DNA of 48,555 bases. Origin: an uncultured Oscillospiraceae bacterium. Its GTDB lineage: Bacteria > Bacillota > Clostridia > Oscillospirales > Oscillospiraceae. The DNA lies in NCBI GenBank assembly GCA_934645175.1, contig CAKUDE010000014.1, positions 1 through 48,555 on the forward strand, written 5' to 3'. Of this stretch, positions 16,001 through 23,622 are shown in pieces. A program made the translations under genes and the position numbers. Numbering within the stretch: position 1 is the stretch's first letter; each line of letters starts with the position of its first letter. The notes below the pieces were generated by a model. It ran no database searches and was not told the origin of the DNA. It worked only from the letters and a program-made list of their open reading frames with translations.

Positions 16001-17758
16001 ATGGCCTTTTCATCGGCTTTTTTGGACGAATTGAATCAAAGAAATCCCATTGAGGACGTTGTGGGGCAGTATGTTGCGCTCACACGCAGGGGAAGCAACC
16101 TGTTCGGTCTGTGCCCTTTCCACGGCGAAAAGACGCCGTCGTTTTCCGTTGCGCCCGATAAGGGAATATTCTACTGCTTCGGCTGCCACAAGGGCGGCGG
16201 CGCGGTAAACTTTATCATGGAGATTGAGAGCCTCTCCTATCCCGATGCGGTACGCTTTCTGGCAAAACGGGCGGGACTGGAGGTGCCGGACGACGAGCAG
16301 TATCAGTCCGAATACCGGAAAAAGGAGCGTCTCTGGGCCCTGAGCAAGGAGGCGGCGCGCTGGTTCCACGCGCAACTCAAGACACCGCTCGGCGCGGCCG
16401 GTCGAGCCTATGCCGAGCGACGCGGACTGGGGGCCGGCGTCATCACACGTTTTGGCATCGGCTTCGCACCTGACCGATGGACGGCACTGATGGATGCCAT
16501 GACGGCGAAGGGCTTTGCCAAGCAGGAGCTGCTTGAGGCGGGGCTTGTGCTGCAAAACCGGGAAAAGGGGACCTTTTACGACCGTTTCCGCAACCGACTG
16601 ATGTTCCCGATTATTGACACGCGCGGGAATGTGATCGGCTTTGGCGGCCGCGTAATGGATGACTCGACGCCGAAGTACCTGAATTCGCCCGAGACAATCA
16701 TCTTTAATAAGCGGCGCAATCTTTTTGCGCTGAATATTGCAAAGAAAACAAAATTCGGCTGTCTGATTCTGACCGAGGGCTATATGGACGCGGTGACGCT
16801 TCATCAGTACGGCTTTGACTGCGCGGTTGCTTCGCTTGGCACCTCCCTGACGCAGGAGCATGCGGATCTGCTGAGTAAATACACCAACGAGGTTGTTCTA
16901 ACCTACGACGGCGACGAGGCCGGGCAGAGCGCCACGCGCCGCGCCATCCCCATGCTGGAAAAGACCGGCCTGCGGGTGCGCGTCCTGCGGATGCAGGGAG
17001 CAAAGGACCCGGATGAATTTTTACACAAGTTCGGCGCCGATCGGTTCAAGCTGTTGCTGGAAGGGGCGGAGAACCAGGCGGAATACCGCCTGCGTTCGCT
17101 GCAAATGAAGTTCGACCTGACGCAGGACGAGCAGAAGGTCGAGTTTGCAAAGCAGGCGGCGGAGCTGGTCTGTACGCTGTCGACCGCCGTTGAGCGCGAG
17201 ATCTACGGCGCCCGCGCGGCCGAGGCCGCCGGGCTGACACCGGAGGTCATGAAGCTGGAGGTCGGCCGCGCCTATAAGCGCCGTACCGAGCGCGAACGCC
17301 GCGAACAGGAGCGCCGGGATATGGATATTGCCGCGACCGTGCGGCCGCAGTCGAAGGAGCTGCGCTATGACAATCTGCGCTCGGCCGTTGCCGAGGAGGG
17401 CATCCTGCGGATGCTTCTGCGGCAGCCGGAGCTGTTTGACCGCGCCGGGGCGTTGGAGGCGGAGCAGTTCAGCGTTCCGATGTTTGCCAAAAGCTACGCG
17501 TTTCTGCGTGAGCGCTGGCAGAAGGGACAGACGGTAACGCCGTCGACACTCAGCGAGTGCCTGGACGGCAATGAGATGGCACATCTGACGGCGGTTTTGC
17601 AAAAAAACGATACCCTTGTCTCTCAGGAGGCGTTTGACGACTGTAAACGGATCGTCTGCGAGGAATACCGCAGCCGGAATCTGACCGGCAGTGCAGAGGA
17701 GCTTCGCAGACTCCAGGAAGCAATGCGGAAGAAGAAAGGATATGGTGGCAATGGCTGA
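16001..17758 (+). CDS. dnaG: DNA primase
   Basis: 585 residues. It synthesises RNA primers at the replication fork. The N-terminal CHC2 zinc ribbon (C38, H41, C59, C62 in [13 protein letters not shown] and YCFGCHKGG), the catalytic core with the TOPRIM motifs LTEGYMDAV and TYDGDEAG, and a C-terminal helicase-binding region are all present. The Shine-Dalgarno AAAGGAGA lies upstream of ATG 16001. It overlaps rpoD by 8 bp (17751-17758), so the two are coupled as in the classical macromolecular-synthesis operon, here without rpsU. Confidence 0.97.
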   Translation: MAFSSAFLDELNQRNPIEDVVGQYVALTRRGSNLFGLCPFHGEKTPSFSVAPDKGIFYCFGCHKGGGAVNFIMEIESLSYPDAVRFLAKRAGLEVPDDEQYQSEYRKKERLWALSKEAARWFHAQLKTPLGAAGRAYAERRGLGAGVITRFGIGFAPDRWTALMDAMTAKGFAKQELLEAGLVLQNREKGTFYDRFRNRLMFPIIDTRGNVIGFGGRVMDDSTPKYLNSPETIIFNKRRNLFALNIAKKTKFGCLILTEGYMDAVTLHQYGFDCAVASLGTSLTQEHADLLSKYTNEVVLTYDGDEAGQSATRRAIPMLEKTGLRVRVLRMQGAKDPDEFLHKFGADRFKLLLEGAENQAEYRLRSLQMKFDLTQDEQKVEFAKQAAELVCTLSTAVEREIYGARAAEAAGLTPEVMKLEVGRAYKRRTERERREQERRDMDIAATVRPQSKELRYDNLRSAVAEEGILRMLLRQPELFDRAGALEAEQFSVPMFAKSYAFLRERWQKGQTVTPSTLSECLDGNEMAHLTAVLQKNDTLVSQEAFDDCKRIVCEEYRSRNLTGSAEELRRLQEAMRKKKGYGGNG

Positions 17759-18866
17759 GGAACAACTGCACGAAAAGCTTCAGGCGCTTGTGGAACAGGC
17801 TGCGAGGGAAAAGAAAATCCGCTCCGGTGAACTGATCGATGCGCTTGACGAGGCGGAGGCCGACGATCAGCAGACCGAGGCGGTCTATGATGCGTTGGAG
17901 GAGGCCGGCGTAGAAATCGACCTGTCGGATATGGTCGAGCTGCTGAAAAAGCCGGACGAGCTTGCGCCCAGCGCGGAGGATCTGGAGCTGGAAAAGGAGG
18001 AAGAGCTGATCGACACCGAAGCAGTCTCCGATTCCATGAGCGTGAACGACCCGGTGCGGATGTATCTCAAGGAGATCGGCAAGATCCCTCTGCTGACCGC
18101 TGAGGAGGAACAGGAGACGGCACGGCGGTTGGCCGAAGGCGATGAGGATGCGCATCGCCGCATGGTCGAGGCGAATCTGCGCCTGGTTGTGTCTATTGCC
18201 AAGCGCTATGTCGGGCGCGGACTGCCGTTCCTGGATCTGATTCAGGAGGGCAATCTCGGCCTGTTAAAGGCCGTCAACAAGTTTGACTATACGAAGGGCT
18301 ATAAATTCTCCACCTATGCCACATGGTGGATCCGTCAGGCCATTTCCCGCGCCATTGCCGACCATGCGCGGACGATCCGCATACCCGTGCATATGGTTGA
18401 AACGATCAACCGCGTTTCGCGTGCAACACATGAGCTGGTGCAGGAGCTCGGACGGGAACCGACGACGCAGGAGATCGCAAAGCGACTGCATCTGTCGGTG
18501 GAGAAGGTAGAGGAGGTCATGCGGCTCGGTCAGGAGCCGATTTCGCTGGAAACGCCCGTCGGCGAGGAGGACGACAGCCACCTCGGAGATTTTCTGCGCG
18601 ACGAGGATGCTGCGGAACCGCCCGACGCGGCAAACTACGCCATGCTGCGCCAGCAGCTTGCGGATGTTCTGATGACGCTTACGCCGCGGGAGCGCGAGGT
18701 GCTGCGTCTTCGCTACGGTCTGGTTGACGGGAAGCTGCACACACTCGAGGAGGTTGGCGAGGCATTTCAGGTCACGCGCGAGCGCATTCGCCAAATCGAG
18801 GCGAAGGCGATTCGGAAGCTCCGGCACCCGACAAGAATTAAAATGTTACGTGATTTTTTGAATTGA
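17751..18866 (+). CDS. rpoD: Primary RNA polymerase sigma factor (sigma-A)
   Basis: 371 residues from ATG 17751 ([10 protein letters not shown]), with AAAGGA 10 nt upstream. ATG 17742 is nearer the Shine-Dalgarno than usual and cannot be excluded. Region 1.2 ([16 protein letters not shown]), region 2 ([33 protein letters not shown] and the [13 protein letters not shown] -10 recognition part), region 3 and the region 4 HTH ([17 protein letters not shown]) are complete. The length fits Firmicute SigA. Promoters throughout the window match the expected TTGACA/TATAAT consensus. Confidence 0.97.
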   Translation: MAEEQLHEKLQALVEQAAREKKIRSGELIDALDEAEADDQQTEAVYDALEEAGVEIDLSDMVELLKKPDELAPSAEDLELEKEEELIDTEAVSDSMSVNDPVRMYLKEIGKIPLLTAEEEQETARRLAEGDEDAHRRMVEANLRLVVSIAKRYVGRGLPFLDLIQEGNLGLLKAVNKFDYTKGYKFSTYATWWIRQAISRAIADHARTIRIPVHMVETINRVSRATHELVQELGREPTTQEIAKRLHLSVEKVEEVMRLGQEPISLETPVGEEDDSHLGDFLRDEDAAEPPDAANYAMLRQQLADVLMTLTPREREVLRLRYGLVDGKLHTLEEVGEAFQVTRERIRQIEAKAIRKLRHPTRIKMLRDFLN

Positions 18867-18891
18867 TATTTGTCCGATGCGAAAAAAAAAC

Positions 18892-18919
18892 TTGACAATG
18901 CCCAAAAAGACAGTATGAT
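18892..18919 (+). promoter_or_regulatory. Sigma-A promoter of acpP (and probably the SRP RNA)
   Basis: TTGACA (18892-18897), 16-nt spacer, TATGAT (18914-18919). Confidence 0.82.
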
Positions 18920-18970
18920 ATATGAGCAGGGAAGAGAATATACAGAAACAGAAGCGGAGCGTGAGAAACA

Positions 18971-19195
18971 ATGTTCAACAGAATCGTGAGCTATCTTTCC
19001 GAGCAGCTTGACGTTCCGGCAGAGGAGCTGTCGCGCGAAACGACCTTTGAGAGTCTGCATCTGGACTCGCTGGACATGGTGGAAATGATCATGGACATGG
19101 AGGAGGAGCTTGGCGCCGATTTTGAAATCGAAGGCGATGTTAAGCTGGAAACCATCGGTGAGCTGGCGGATTATATCGACAGCAAGCTGGCATAA
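18971..19195 (+). CDS. acpP: Acyl carrier protein
   Basis: 74 acidic residues. It carries fatty-acid intermediates on a 4'-phosphopantetheine arm attached to the serine of LDSLDMVEMIM. Length and helix pattern are typical. No Shine-Dalgarno of the GGAGG type is obvious (GGAGCGTGAGAAACA precedes the ATG). No fatty-acid synthesis genes are adjacent; instead it stands between rpoD and the SRP RNA, about 8 nt from the latter's 5' end. Confidence 0.94.
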   Translation: MFNRIVSYLSEQLDVPAEELSRETTFESLHLDSLDMVEMIMDMEEELGADFEIEGDVKLETIGELADYIDSKLA

Positions 19196-19203
19196 AGAGC
19201 CTG

Positions 19204-19503
19204 TTTCGGCCCATGGCAAGGTCGCACTAACCGGGGAGATAGCGGTGCCCTGTACCTGCAATCCGCTACAGCAGGGGCGAATTCCCGCACCCGGGTCTGT
19301 GCCGTGCCGTCTGTCCGCGTAAGTGGTGTTGAGGAGTCGGTCTCACGCAACGGGCTCCCGTGAACCATGTCAGGCGGGGAACCGAGCAGCATTAAGCGGA
19401 TCGGTCCGTGTGCCGTGAGTCAGCCGTCTCTGAGCCGGCTGCGCGGGAAACGGGTGGGGTTGCAGATTCAAATGCGGGTGTGCGATCTTGCCATGGGTCG
19501 AAA
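19204..19503 (+). ncRNA. ffs: Large signal recognition particle RNA (scRNA/6S-type, with Alu domain)
   Basis: RNA scaffold of the signal recognition particle. The apical SRP54/Ffh-binding domain is recognisable near 19367-19390: GTCAGG, a CGG-GGAA-CCG cap and AGCAGC, matching the core of 4.5S/scRNA. The 5' end (TTTCGGCCCATGGCAAGG, from 19204) pairs with the 3' end (CTTGCCATGGGTCGAAA, to about 19503), so the long closing helix is intact. About 300 nt, which indicates the large Bacillus/Clostridium form. The position just upstream of dnaX-ybaB-recR is the same as in Bacillus. A terminator follows directly. No separate promoter was found, so it may be processed from the acpP transcript. Exact ends are approximate. 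Confidence 0.92.
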
Positions 19504-19505
19504 AA

Positions 19506-19534
19506 AGCGGAGGCGAAAGCGCCTCCGCTTTTTT
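19506..19534 (+). terminator. Rho-independent terminator of the SRP RNA
   Basis: A 10-bp stem, AGCGGAGGCG (19506-19515) with CGCCTCCGCT (19520-19529), loop AAAG, then TTTTT. Confidence 0.93.
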
Positions 19535-19548
19535 GTATGGAAAAATCA

Positions 19549-19577
19549 TTGCAATTACGCCGGAAATCGGATATAAT
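19549..19577 (+). promoter_or_regulatory. Sigma-A promoter of dnaX-ybaB-recR
   Basis: TTGCAA (19549-19554), 17-nt spacer, perfect TATAAT (19572-19577), 33 bp before the dnaX ATG. Confidence 0.85.
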
Positions 19578-19609
19578 CACGGGTAGAATTCCGGCGGGGA
19601 GGCGAAAAG

Positions 19610-21229
19610 ATGTATCAGGCGCTTTATCGGAAATATCGTCCGAAGACCTTCGACGACGTGGTCGGTCAGCAAGGTGTTACGCAGACGCTGAAAAATCAGC
19701 TTATCACCGGAAAACTCAGCCACGCTTACCTTTTTACCGGCTCTCGCGGCACAGGCAAGACCTCCTGCGCGTGTATTCTGGCGAAGGCAGTCAACTGTGA
19801 GCATCCCGTCGACGGCAACCCCTGCAATGTGTGCGCCGCCTGCCGCAGCATCGAGTCCGGTGCGTGTACGGACGTTCTGGAGATCGATGCCGCGTCCAAT
19901 AACAGCGTCGATAACGTCCGCTCTCTGCGCGACGATGCGGTGTATCTGCCCGCAGAAGTAAAAAAACGCGTGTATATCATCGACGAGGTGCATATGCTGT
20001 CCAACAGCGCTTTTAACGCGCTTCTGAAGATCATTGAAGAACCGCCGGAGCATTTGCTGTTCATTTTGGCGACGACGGAGCTGCATAAGATTCCCGCGAC
20101 CATCCTTTCGCGCTGCCAGCGCTTTGCATTCCGTCGGCTGCTGCCGGAGGACATCAGCGGCAGACTGCAATATATTGCCGACCGGGAGGGCATCGACCTT
20201 GCGCCGGATGCTGCCGCCTTTCTTGCGCGGCTCGCCGACGGCGGGATGCGCGATGCGGTCAGCCTGCTGGATCAGTGCGCCTCCGCCGCAACGGGACGGG
20301 TGACGACCGAGCAGGTCTGTACGACGCTCGGCCTTGCCGGAACCCGTCGGACGGCGGAGCTTTTGCAGGCGGTTGCGGCGCACCGTACTGCGCAGGCGCT
20401 AAGCCTGTTTGAGCAGCAGTATGCCGAGGGTAAGGATCTGGCCGCGATGCTCGATGAGCTTTGTACCGTCGCACGCGACCTGCTGATTCTGAACACGGCT
20501 CCGAAGAGCGGACTTTCCATGCTTTCCGGCATCTGCACGGAACCGGAGCTCCGAACGCTGCAAAGCGTATTTTCGCCCGGCGAGCTGCTGCGCATCACAC
20601 GTGTGCTGCGCGATGCGGCGGCAGGCTTCCAGTCCAGCGCAAATCGACGCATTGATGCAGAGCTTTGCATCATCCGGCTGTGCGAGCCGGAGGCGGCGCT
20701 CGACGCCGACGCACTCGGCGCCCGCATTTCACGGCTGGAGGCGCGTCTCGCAGCGGGGAATTTTACCGCTTCCGCACCGAATCGGACGCCGGACGAGACG
20801 GCTCCGCCGGAGGAGGAGATCCCGTGGGAGGCTCCGCCGGAGCGCGCTCCATGGGATGCGCCGGAGCGTGACGAATTGCCGGCTGAAACGCAGCGGGAAC
20901 GGTCGGATAGCTTCTGGCCGGAGTTTGTGCAGCGTGCACGAAGTGCTTTGCGTCCGCCGGTGCTCGGTTACTTTTCGACAAATGAGAATGCGCCTATTCG
21001 CGGCACGTTGACGGGTAACGTGCTGGAGTTGCACGCAGATAACGCCTTCGTGCTCGGCATCGTTGACAAGCCGCCCGTCATGCAGACCCTTTCCGAGGCA
21101 GCCTCGGCGATTGCCGGACGCAGTGTGATTGTGCGATTCGGGAAGTCGCTGGAGCAGTCGGCCGGGAACGGCCTTGAGAGGTTGATTGAGCGCGGAGAGC
21201 AATACCCGGATATTATTGAATTCAAATAA
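19610..21229 (+). CDS. dnaX: DNA polymerase III subunit gamma/tau
   Basis: 539 residues. It is the clamp-loader ATPase that organises the replisome. AAA+ features are Walker A GSRGTGKT (44-51), the zinc-binding cysteines C63, C72, C75 and C78, Walker B/sensor DEVHMLS, and an arginine-finger SRC motif (ILSRCQRF). Residues from about 375 form a Pro/Glu-rich linker to the tau-type C-terminal domain. The Shine-Dalgarno GGGGAGG lies upstream. It is first gene of dnaX-ybaB-recR, with 15 bp to ybaB. No programmed-frameshift slippery run was evident. Confidence 0.96.
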   Translation: MYQALYRKYRPKTFDDVVGQQGVTQTLKNQLITGKLSHAYLFTGSRGTGKTSCACILAKAVNCEHPVDGNPCNVCAACRSIESGACTDVLEIDAASNNSVDNVRSLRDDAVYLPAEVKKRVYIIDEVHMLSNSAFNALLKIIEEPPEHLLFILATTELHKIPATILSRCQRFAFRRLLPEDISGRLQYIADREGIDLAPDAAAFLARLADGGMRDAVSLLDQCASAATGRVTTEQVCTTLGLAGTRRTAELLQAVAAHRTAQALSLFEQQYAEGKDLAAMLDELCTVARDLLILNTAPKSGLSMLSGICTEPELRTLQSVFSPGELLRITRVLRDAAAGFQSSANRRIDAELCIIRLCEPEAALDADALGARISRLEARLAAGNFTASAPNRTPDETAPPEEEIPWEAPPERAPWDAPERDELPAETQRERSDSFWPEFVQRARSALRPPVLGYFSTNENAPIRGTLTGNVLELHADNAFVLGIVDKPPVMQTLSEAASAIAGRSVIVRFGKSLEQSAGNGLERLIERGEQYPDIIEFK

Positions 21230-21244
21230 AAAGGAGTTTTTGAT

Positions 21245-21598
21245 ATGGCAAAAGGCGGTTATCGCGGCCCGATGGGCGGCGGCATGAACATGAACACGAT
21301 GAAGCAGGTTCAGAAAATGCAGCAGGATATGCTGAAAATGCAGGAGGAGATGGAGACTGCGCAGTATGAAGCTACTGTCGGCGGCGGAACGGTTACGGCG
21401 GTCGTCAATGGCAAGCATGAGGTGCTTCGCGTGACCATCGCGCCCGAGGCGGTCGATCCGGACGATGTGGAGATGCTTCAGGATCTGCTCGTAGCGGCGG
21501 TCAACGAGGCCATGCGCAAGGCGGAGGAAGCTGCCAACCGCAGCATGGCGAAGCTTACCGGCGGGCTGAATCTCGGCGGCCTGGGCGGCTTGCTCTGA
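21245..21598 (+). CDS. YbaB/EbfC-family nucleoid-associated protein
   Basis: 117 residues. It is a small DNA-binding protein encoded between dnaX and recR in most bacteria. The N-terminal Gly/Met-rich tail is followed by the helix MKQVQKMQQDMLKMQEEME and the conserved beta part VGGGTVTAVVNGKHEV. AAGGAG lies 6-8 nt upstream. Its stop overlaps the recR start (TGATG). Confidence 0.95.
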   Translation: MAKGGYRGPMGGGMNMNTMKQVQKMQQDMLKMQEEMETAQYEATVGGGTVTAVVNGKHEVLRVTIAPEAVDPDDVEMLQDLLVAAVNEAMRKAEEAANRSMAKLTGGLNLGGLGGLL

Positions 21599-22197
21599 TG
21601 CGCACCTTTCCTGCCGCACTGGAGCGGCTGACGGAGCAGTTTGCGCGTCTTCCCGGCATCGGCGGGAAGACCGCGCAGCGCCTTGCTTTTTATCTTCTGA
21701 GTCTGCCGGAGGAGCAGACGCAGGAGTTTGCGGACGCGATTCTTGACGCAAAAAAAACCGTACATTTGTGCCCGGTTTGCCAGAACCTGACCGACCGGGA
21801 GCTTTGCCCCATTTGTGCCGACGAGAGCCGCGACCACGGTCTGGTATGTGTGGTGGCCGAGCCGAAGGACGTCATCGCCATGGAGCGCGCCAGAGAGTTT
21901 CGCGGTGTGTACCATGTGCTGCACGGCGTGATCTCGCCGCTCAACCATATCGGGCCGGACGACATCTGCGTGCGGCAGCTTCTGGCGCGTGTGGCGCAGG
22001 GAGATGTCCGCGAGGTCATTATGGCTACGAATCCGGATACCGAGGGAGAAGCGACGGCAATGTACCTTTCGCGCCTGCTGCGGCCGATGGAGGTGCGCGT
22101 AACGCGTCTGGCTTACGGCGTGCCCGTGGGCAGCCAGCTAGAGTATGCCGACGAGGTCACGCTGCTGCGCGCCTTGCAGGGTCGCCGCGACATTTGA
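21598..22197 (+). CDS. recR: Recombination protein RecR
   Basis: 199 residues, standard length. With RecO/RecF it loads RecA at ssDNA gaps. The HhH motif (LPGIGGKTAQRLAFYLL), the four-cysteine zinc finger (CPVCQNLTDRELCPIC) and the TOPRIM domain (VVAEPKDVIAME; ATNPDTEGEATAMYL) are all visible. It starts inside the ybaB stop, so translation is coupled. Confidence 0.97.
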   Translation: MRTFPAALERLTEQFARLPGIGGKTAQRLAFYLLSLPEEQTQEFADAILDAKKTVHLCPVCQNLTDRELCPICADESRDHGLVCVVAEPKDVIAMERAREFRGVYHVLHGVISPLNHIGPDDICVRQLLARVAQGDVREVIMATNPDTEGEATAMYLSRLLRPMEVRVTRLAYGVPVGSQLEYADEVTLLRALQGRRDI

Positions 22198-22213
22198 AAT
22201 GGAGGATTCTTTC

Positions 22214-22438
22214 ATGGATTGCCCGTTCTGCAAGCACCCGATGAAAAAGGGCCATGTTCCGGTCGGAAAAGGCCGCCTGATGTGGTTGGCGGAGGGCGGC
22301 GTCCCGCCCCTGACGGTTTTCGGCGAGCTGGGGGACGGCGTTTGTCTGACGGAACCGGCGGTTTTTCGCGCCAAACGCGCACCGGCGTTTTACTGCGCCG
22401 CGTGCAAGTGGGTTTTGGTGCCGGTGCCGGAGAAATAG
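22214..22438 (+). CDS. Small zinc-ribbon protein (DUF6487-like)
   Basis: 74 residues from ATG 22214, with GGAGG (22201-22205) 8 nt upstream. The earlier in-frame ATG at 22145 lies inside recR. It has two CxxC pairs, CPFC at the N-terminus and CAAC near the C-terminus, a MKKGHVPVGKG segment and a VPVPEK end. This layout resembles the DUF6487 family (CPYC...M.KG), whose function is not known. It lies 16 bp after recR, so it is probably last gene of the dnaX operon. Confidence 0.82.
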   Translation: MDCPFCKHPMKKGHVPVGKGRLMWLAEGGVPPLTVFGELGDGVCLTEPAVFRAKRAPAFYCAACKWVLVPVPEK

Positions 22439-22543
22439 ACGCGGCAGGGCGCGTGAAGTGCCCGCTTGGCTTGTTTCGACCGCCGGTAATCTGAAGCTTT
22501 CGCCGGAAGCACAGAAAAATCGGCCCGGCGCGGAAAATAATGC

Positions 22544-22571
22544 TTGCTTTTTCCGGAATCTGTGCTATAAT
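22544..22571 (+). promoter_or_regulatory. Promoter of tRNA-Val
   Basis: TTGCTT (22544-22549), 16-nt spacer, perfect TATAAT (22566-22571), 11 bp before the mature 5' end. Confidence 0.85.
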
Positions 22572-22582
22572 AGTTGCGCTAT

Positions 22583-22659
22583 GGAGGCTTAGCTCAGCTG
22601 GTTAGAGCGCCTGCTTCACACGCAGGAGGTCGATGGTTCGAGTCCATTAGTCTCCACCA
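22583..22659 (+). tRNA. tRNA-Val (anticodon CAC)
   Basis: A 77-nt cloverleaf with encoded CCA. The acceptor is GGAGGCT/AGTCTCC with one G-U pair, and the D arm is AGCTCAGCTGGTTAGAGC. The anticodon stem CCTGC/GCAGG encloses TTCACAC, giving anticodon CAC. The T arm is GATGG-TTCGAGT-CCATT. Decodes GUG. The last 21 nt recur at 22793-22813. Confidence 0.97.
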
Positions 22660-22670
22660 ACAATGTGGAA

Positions 22671-22697
22671 AAGATGTCCTGAGCGGGCATCTTTTTT
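22671..22697 (+). terminator. Terminator of tRNA-Val
   Basis: AAGATGTCC (22671-22679), loop, GGGCATCTT (22685-22693), one G-U pair, then TTTT. Confidence 0.85.
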
Positions 22698-22792
22698 GCT
22701 GTGTCTTGCCGTAGTCGACGGGCTCGAAAGGCGGCTCTTAGCGGTATGCCGGTGGCATACCGCAACCGCCGTGGCTTTTGCCACAGCAAAAG

Positions 22793-22813
22793 CGAGTCCA
22801 TTAGTCTCCACCA
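22793..22813 (+). repeat. Direct repeat of the tRNA-Val 3' end (att-site candidate)
   Basis: 21 nt, from CGAGTCC to CCACCA, identical to 22639-22659 of tRNA-Val (T-loop to CCA). The starts are 154 bp apart. Duplicated tRNA 3' ends mark attL/attR of elements that integrate into tRNA genes. The short interval here implies a deleted or minimal element, or the stub of a lost second tRNA. Confidence 0.75.
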
Positions 22814-22814
22814 C

Positions 22815-22851
22815 AAAACACCTTGAAATCAAGCGATTTTGAGGTGTTTTT
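22815..22851. terminator. Terminator-like hairpin after the duplicated tRNA end
   Basis: AAAACACCT (22815-22823) pairs with AGGTGTTTT (22842-22850), and inner bases extend the stem. It has A/T runs on both sides, so it could act in both directions. Confidence 0.75.
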
Positions 22852-22983
22852 CTTTGTTTTCCGGCTTTTTTGAGTGGAAAACTTTAACCTAAATTTCGCG
22901 TGTCTGTAATTTGTCTGTAACCGTGACCCTTTGTGCTTTTCCGGAGACCTTGCAGCGCCAAGAGCGGTTGTTTTATGTCATAG

Positions 22984-23023
22984 GAGCAGGAAAGAGCACC
23001 CCGGAGGGTGCTCTTTCCTGCTC
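22984..23023. repeat. 18-bp perfect hairpin abutting the HTH-TM gene stop
   Basis: Positions 22984-23001 pair perfectly with 23006-23023 around loop CGGA (18 bp, starting GAGCAGG). It touches the stop codon of the minus-strand gene at 23024. No U tract follows on either strand, so it is not a standard intrinsic terminator. It may protect the mRNA 3' end or mark an element boundary. Confidence 0.7.
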
Positions 23024-23494
23024 TTAAACGACGGATATATTTCCTCTTTGAATCCAGCCGACATCGGGGTGTGTGACGTCGATAATTAACCAGATGATAA
23101 AGGCGGCGACAAGAAGCATGAGAATAATTGACAGGATCAGGATCGTGCGCCGTTCTCTGTGCAGCAGCATATTATAGTGCGCCTCCTGCTGACGGACGCG
23201 GCGCTCATGAAGCAGTCGCTCCTGATTCAAAAGCTCCTGCTGGTATTTGACGAAGTCCTCCTGCGAATAGCCGAGCGGTATGGTAACGTCCGGCGGCGTT
23301 TCGTATTTCACGGCGCTTGCAATCTTTTGCAGGAGTGCCGCCGACGGCTCGACCTTTTGCTTAAAGATCCGAATGATGGTCGCTTGCGACACGCCGCAGG
23401 CATCGGCGACGCTTTGATAGGACAGGTGCAGGGCTAGGCGTTTTTCTTCGAGTTCGGAAAGAAGGACGCCTATGTCAACGCTCGAAAGGTCCAT
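23024..23494 (-). CDS. Membrane-anchored helix-turn-helix protein
   Basis: 156 residues, with GGGAGG well placed before ATG 23494. Residues about 10-65 form an XRE/Cro-like HTH (SYQSVADACGVSQATIIRIF). Residues about 78-115 are a charged, Gln/Arg-rich probable coiled coil (QQELLNQERLLHERRVRQQE). Residues 117-139 are one strong transmembrane helix, followed by a short tail (THPDVGWIQRGNISVV). The predicted topology puts the DNA-binding domain in the cytoplasm and the tail outside. The five phased 21-bp repeats directly upstream are obvious candidate operators. It sits between a tRNA-end duplication and a broken recombinase, which suggests arrival on a mobile element. The family is seen in clostridial accessory regions, and its target is unknown. 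Confidence 0.85.
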   Translation of the reverse strand: MDLSSVDIGVLLSELEEKRLALHLSYQSVADACGVSQATIIRIFKQKVEPSAALLQKIASAVKYETPPDVTIPLGYSQEDFVKYQQELLNQERLLHERRVRQQEAHYNMLLHRERRTILILSIILMLLVAAFIIWLIIDVTHPDVGWIQRGNISVV

Positions 23495-23517
23495 AAAAAT
23501 CCTCCCATTTCAATAAT

Positions 23518-23622
23518 GATGCGGTATACGTCAGATTTGAAGCGTTTTGCGTCGAAAATGACGCGGCTTACTTCAGAAAAGATGCGGCCTGCGTCGAAAA
23601 AAACGCGAAAACGTCGAAACTG
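23518..23622. repeat. Array of 21-bp direct repeats upstream of the HTH-TM gene
   Basis: Four units of exactly 21 bp at 23518-23538, 23539-23559, 23560-23580 and 23581-23601, and a fifth, one-base-shifted partial at 23602-23622. Shared core on the plus strand: GAYGCGG, 3-4 variable bases, RCGTC (CTTC in unit 3), then an A-rich end. Each junction forms a dyad such as GCGTC-GAAAAT-GACGC (23550-23565). The spacing of two helical turns places all sites on one DNA face, as expected for cooperative binding by a dimer. The array starts 24 bp upstream of the gene's ATG, so it overlaps where the promoter must be. Too short and spacer-free for CRISPR. Confidence 0.88.

Larger units (their letters stand above)
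22660..23023. other. Intergenic tract after tRNA-Val with att-like and palindromic sequences
   Basis: 364 bp with no credible gene. In order it contains the tRNA terminator, a 10-bp perfect palindrome GCGGTATGCC-GGT-GGCATACCGC (22741-22763), a GTGGC-TTTT-GCCAC hairpin overlapping GCTTTTG...CAAAAGC (about 22771-22793), the duplicated tRNA 3' end (22793-22813), a second terminator (22815-22851), a TGTCTGTAA pair near 22902-22921, and a long hairpin (22984-23023). The density of dyads suggests remnants of integration. Confidence 0.65.

Noticed and set aside
22616..22816. Minus-strand open frame across tRNA-Val containing NGLEPSTSC.
   Set aside because: It is the antisense of the tRNA gene, a well-known spurious annotation, and is interrupted in meaning by the tRNA terminator and repeats.
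23518..23622. 21-bp repeats as a CRISPR array.
   Set aside because: Units abut without spacers, are only 21 bp, vary in sequence, and no cas gene is present.
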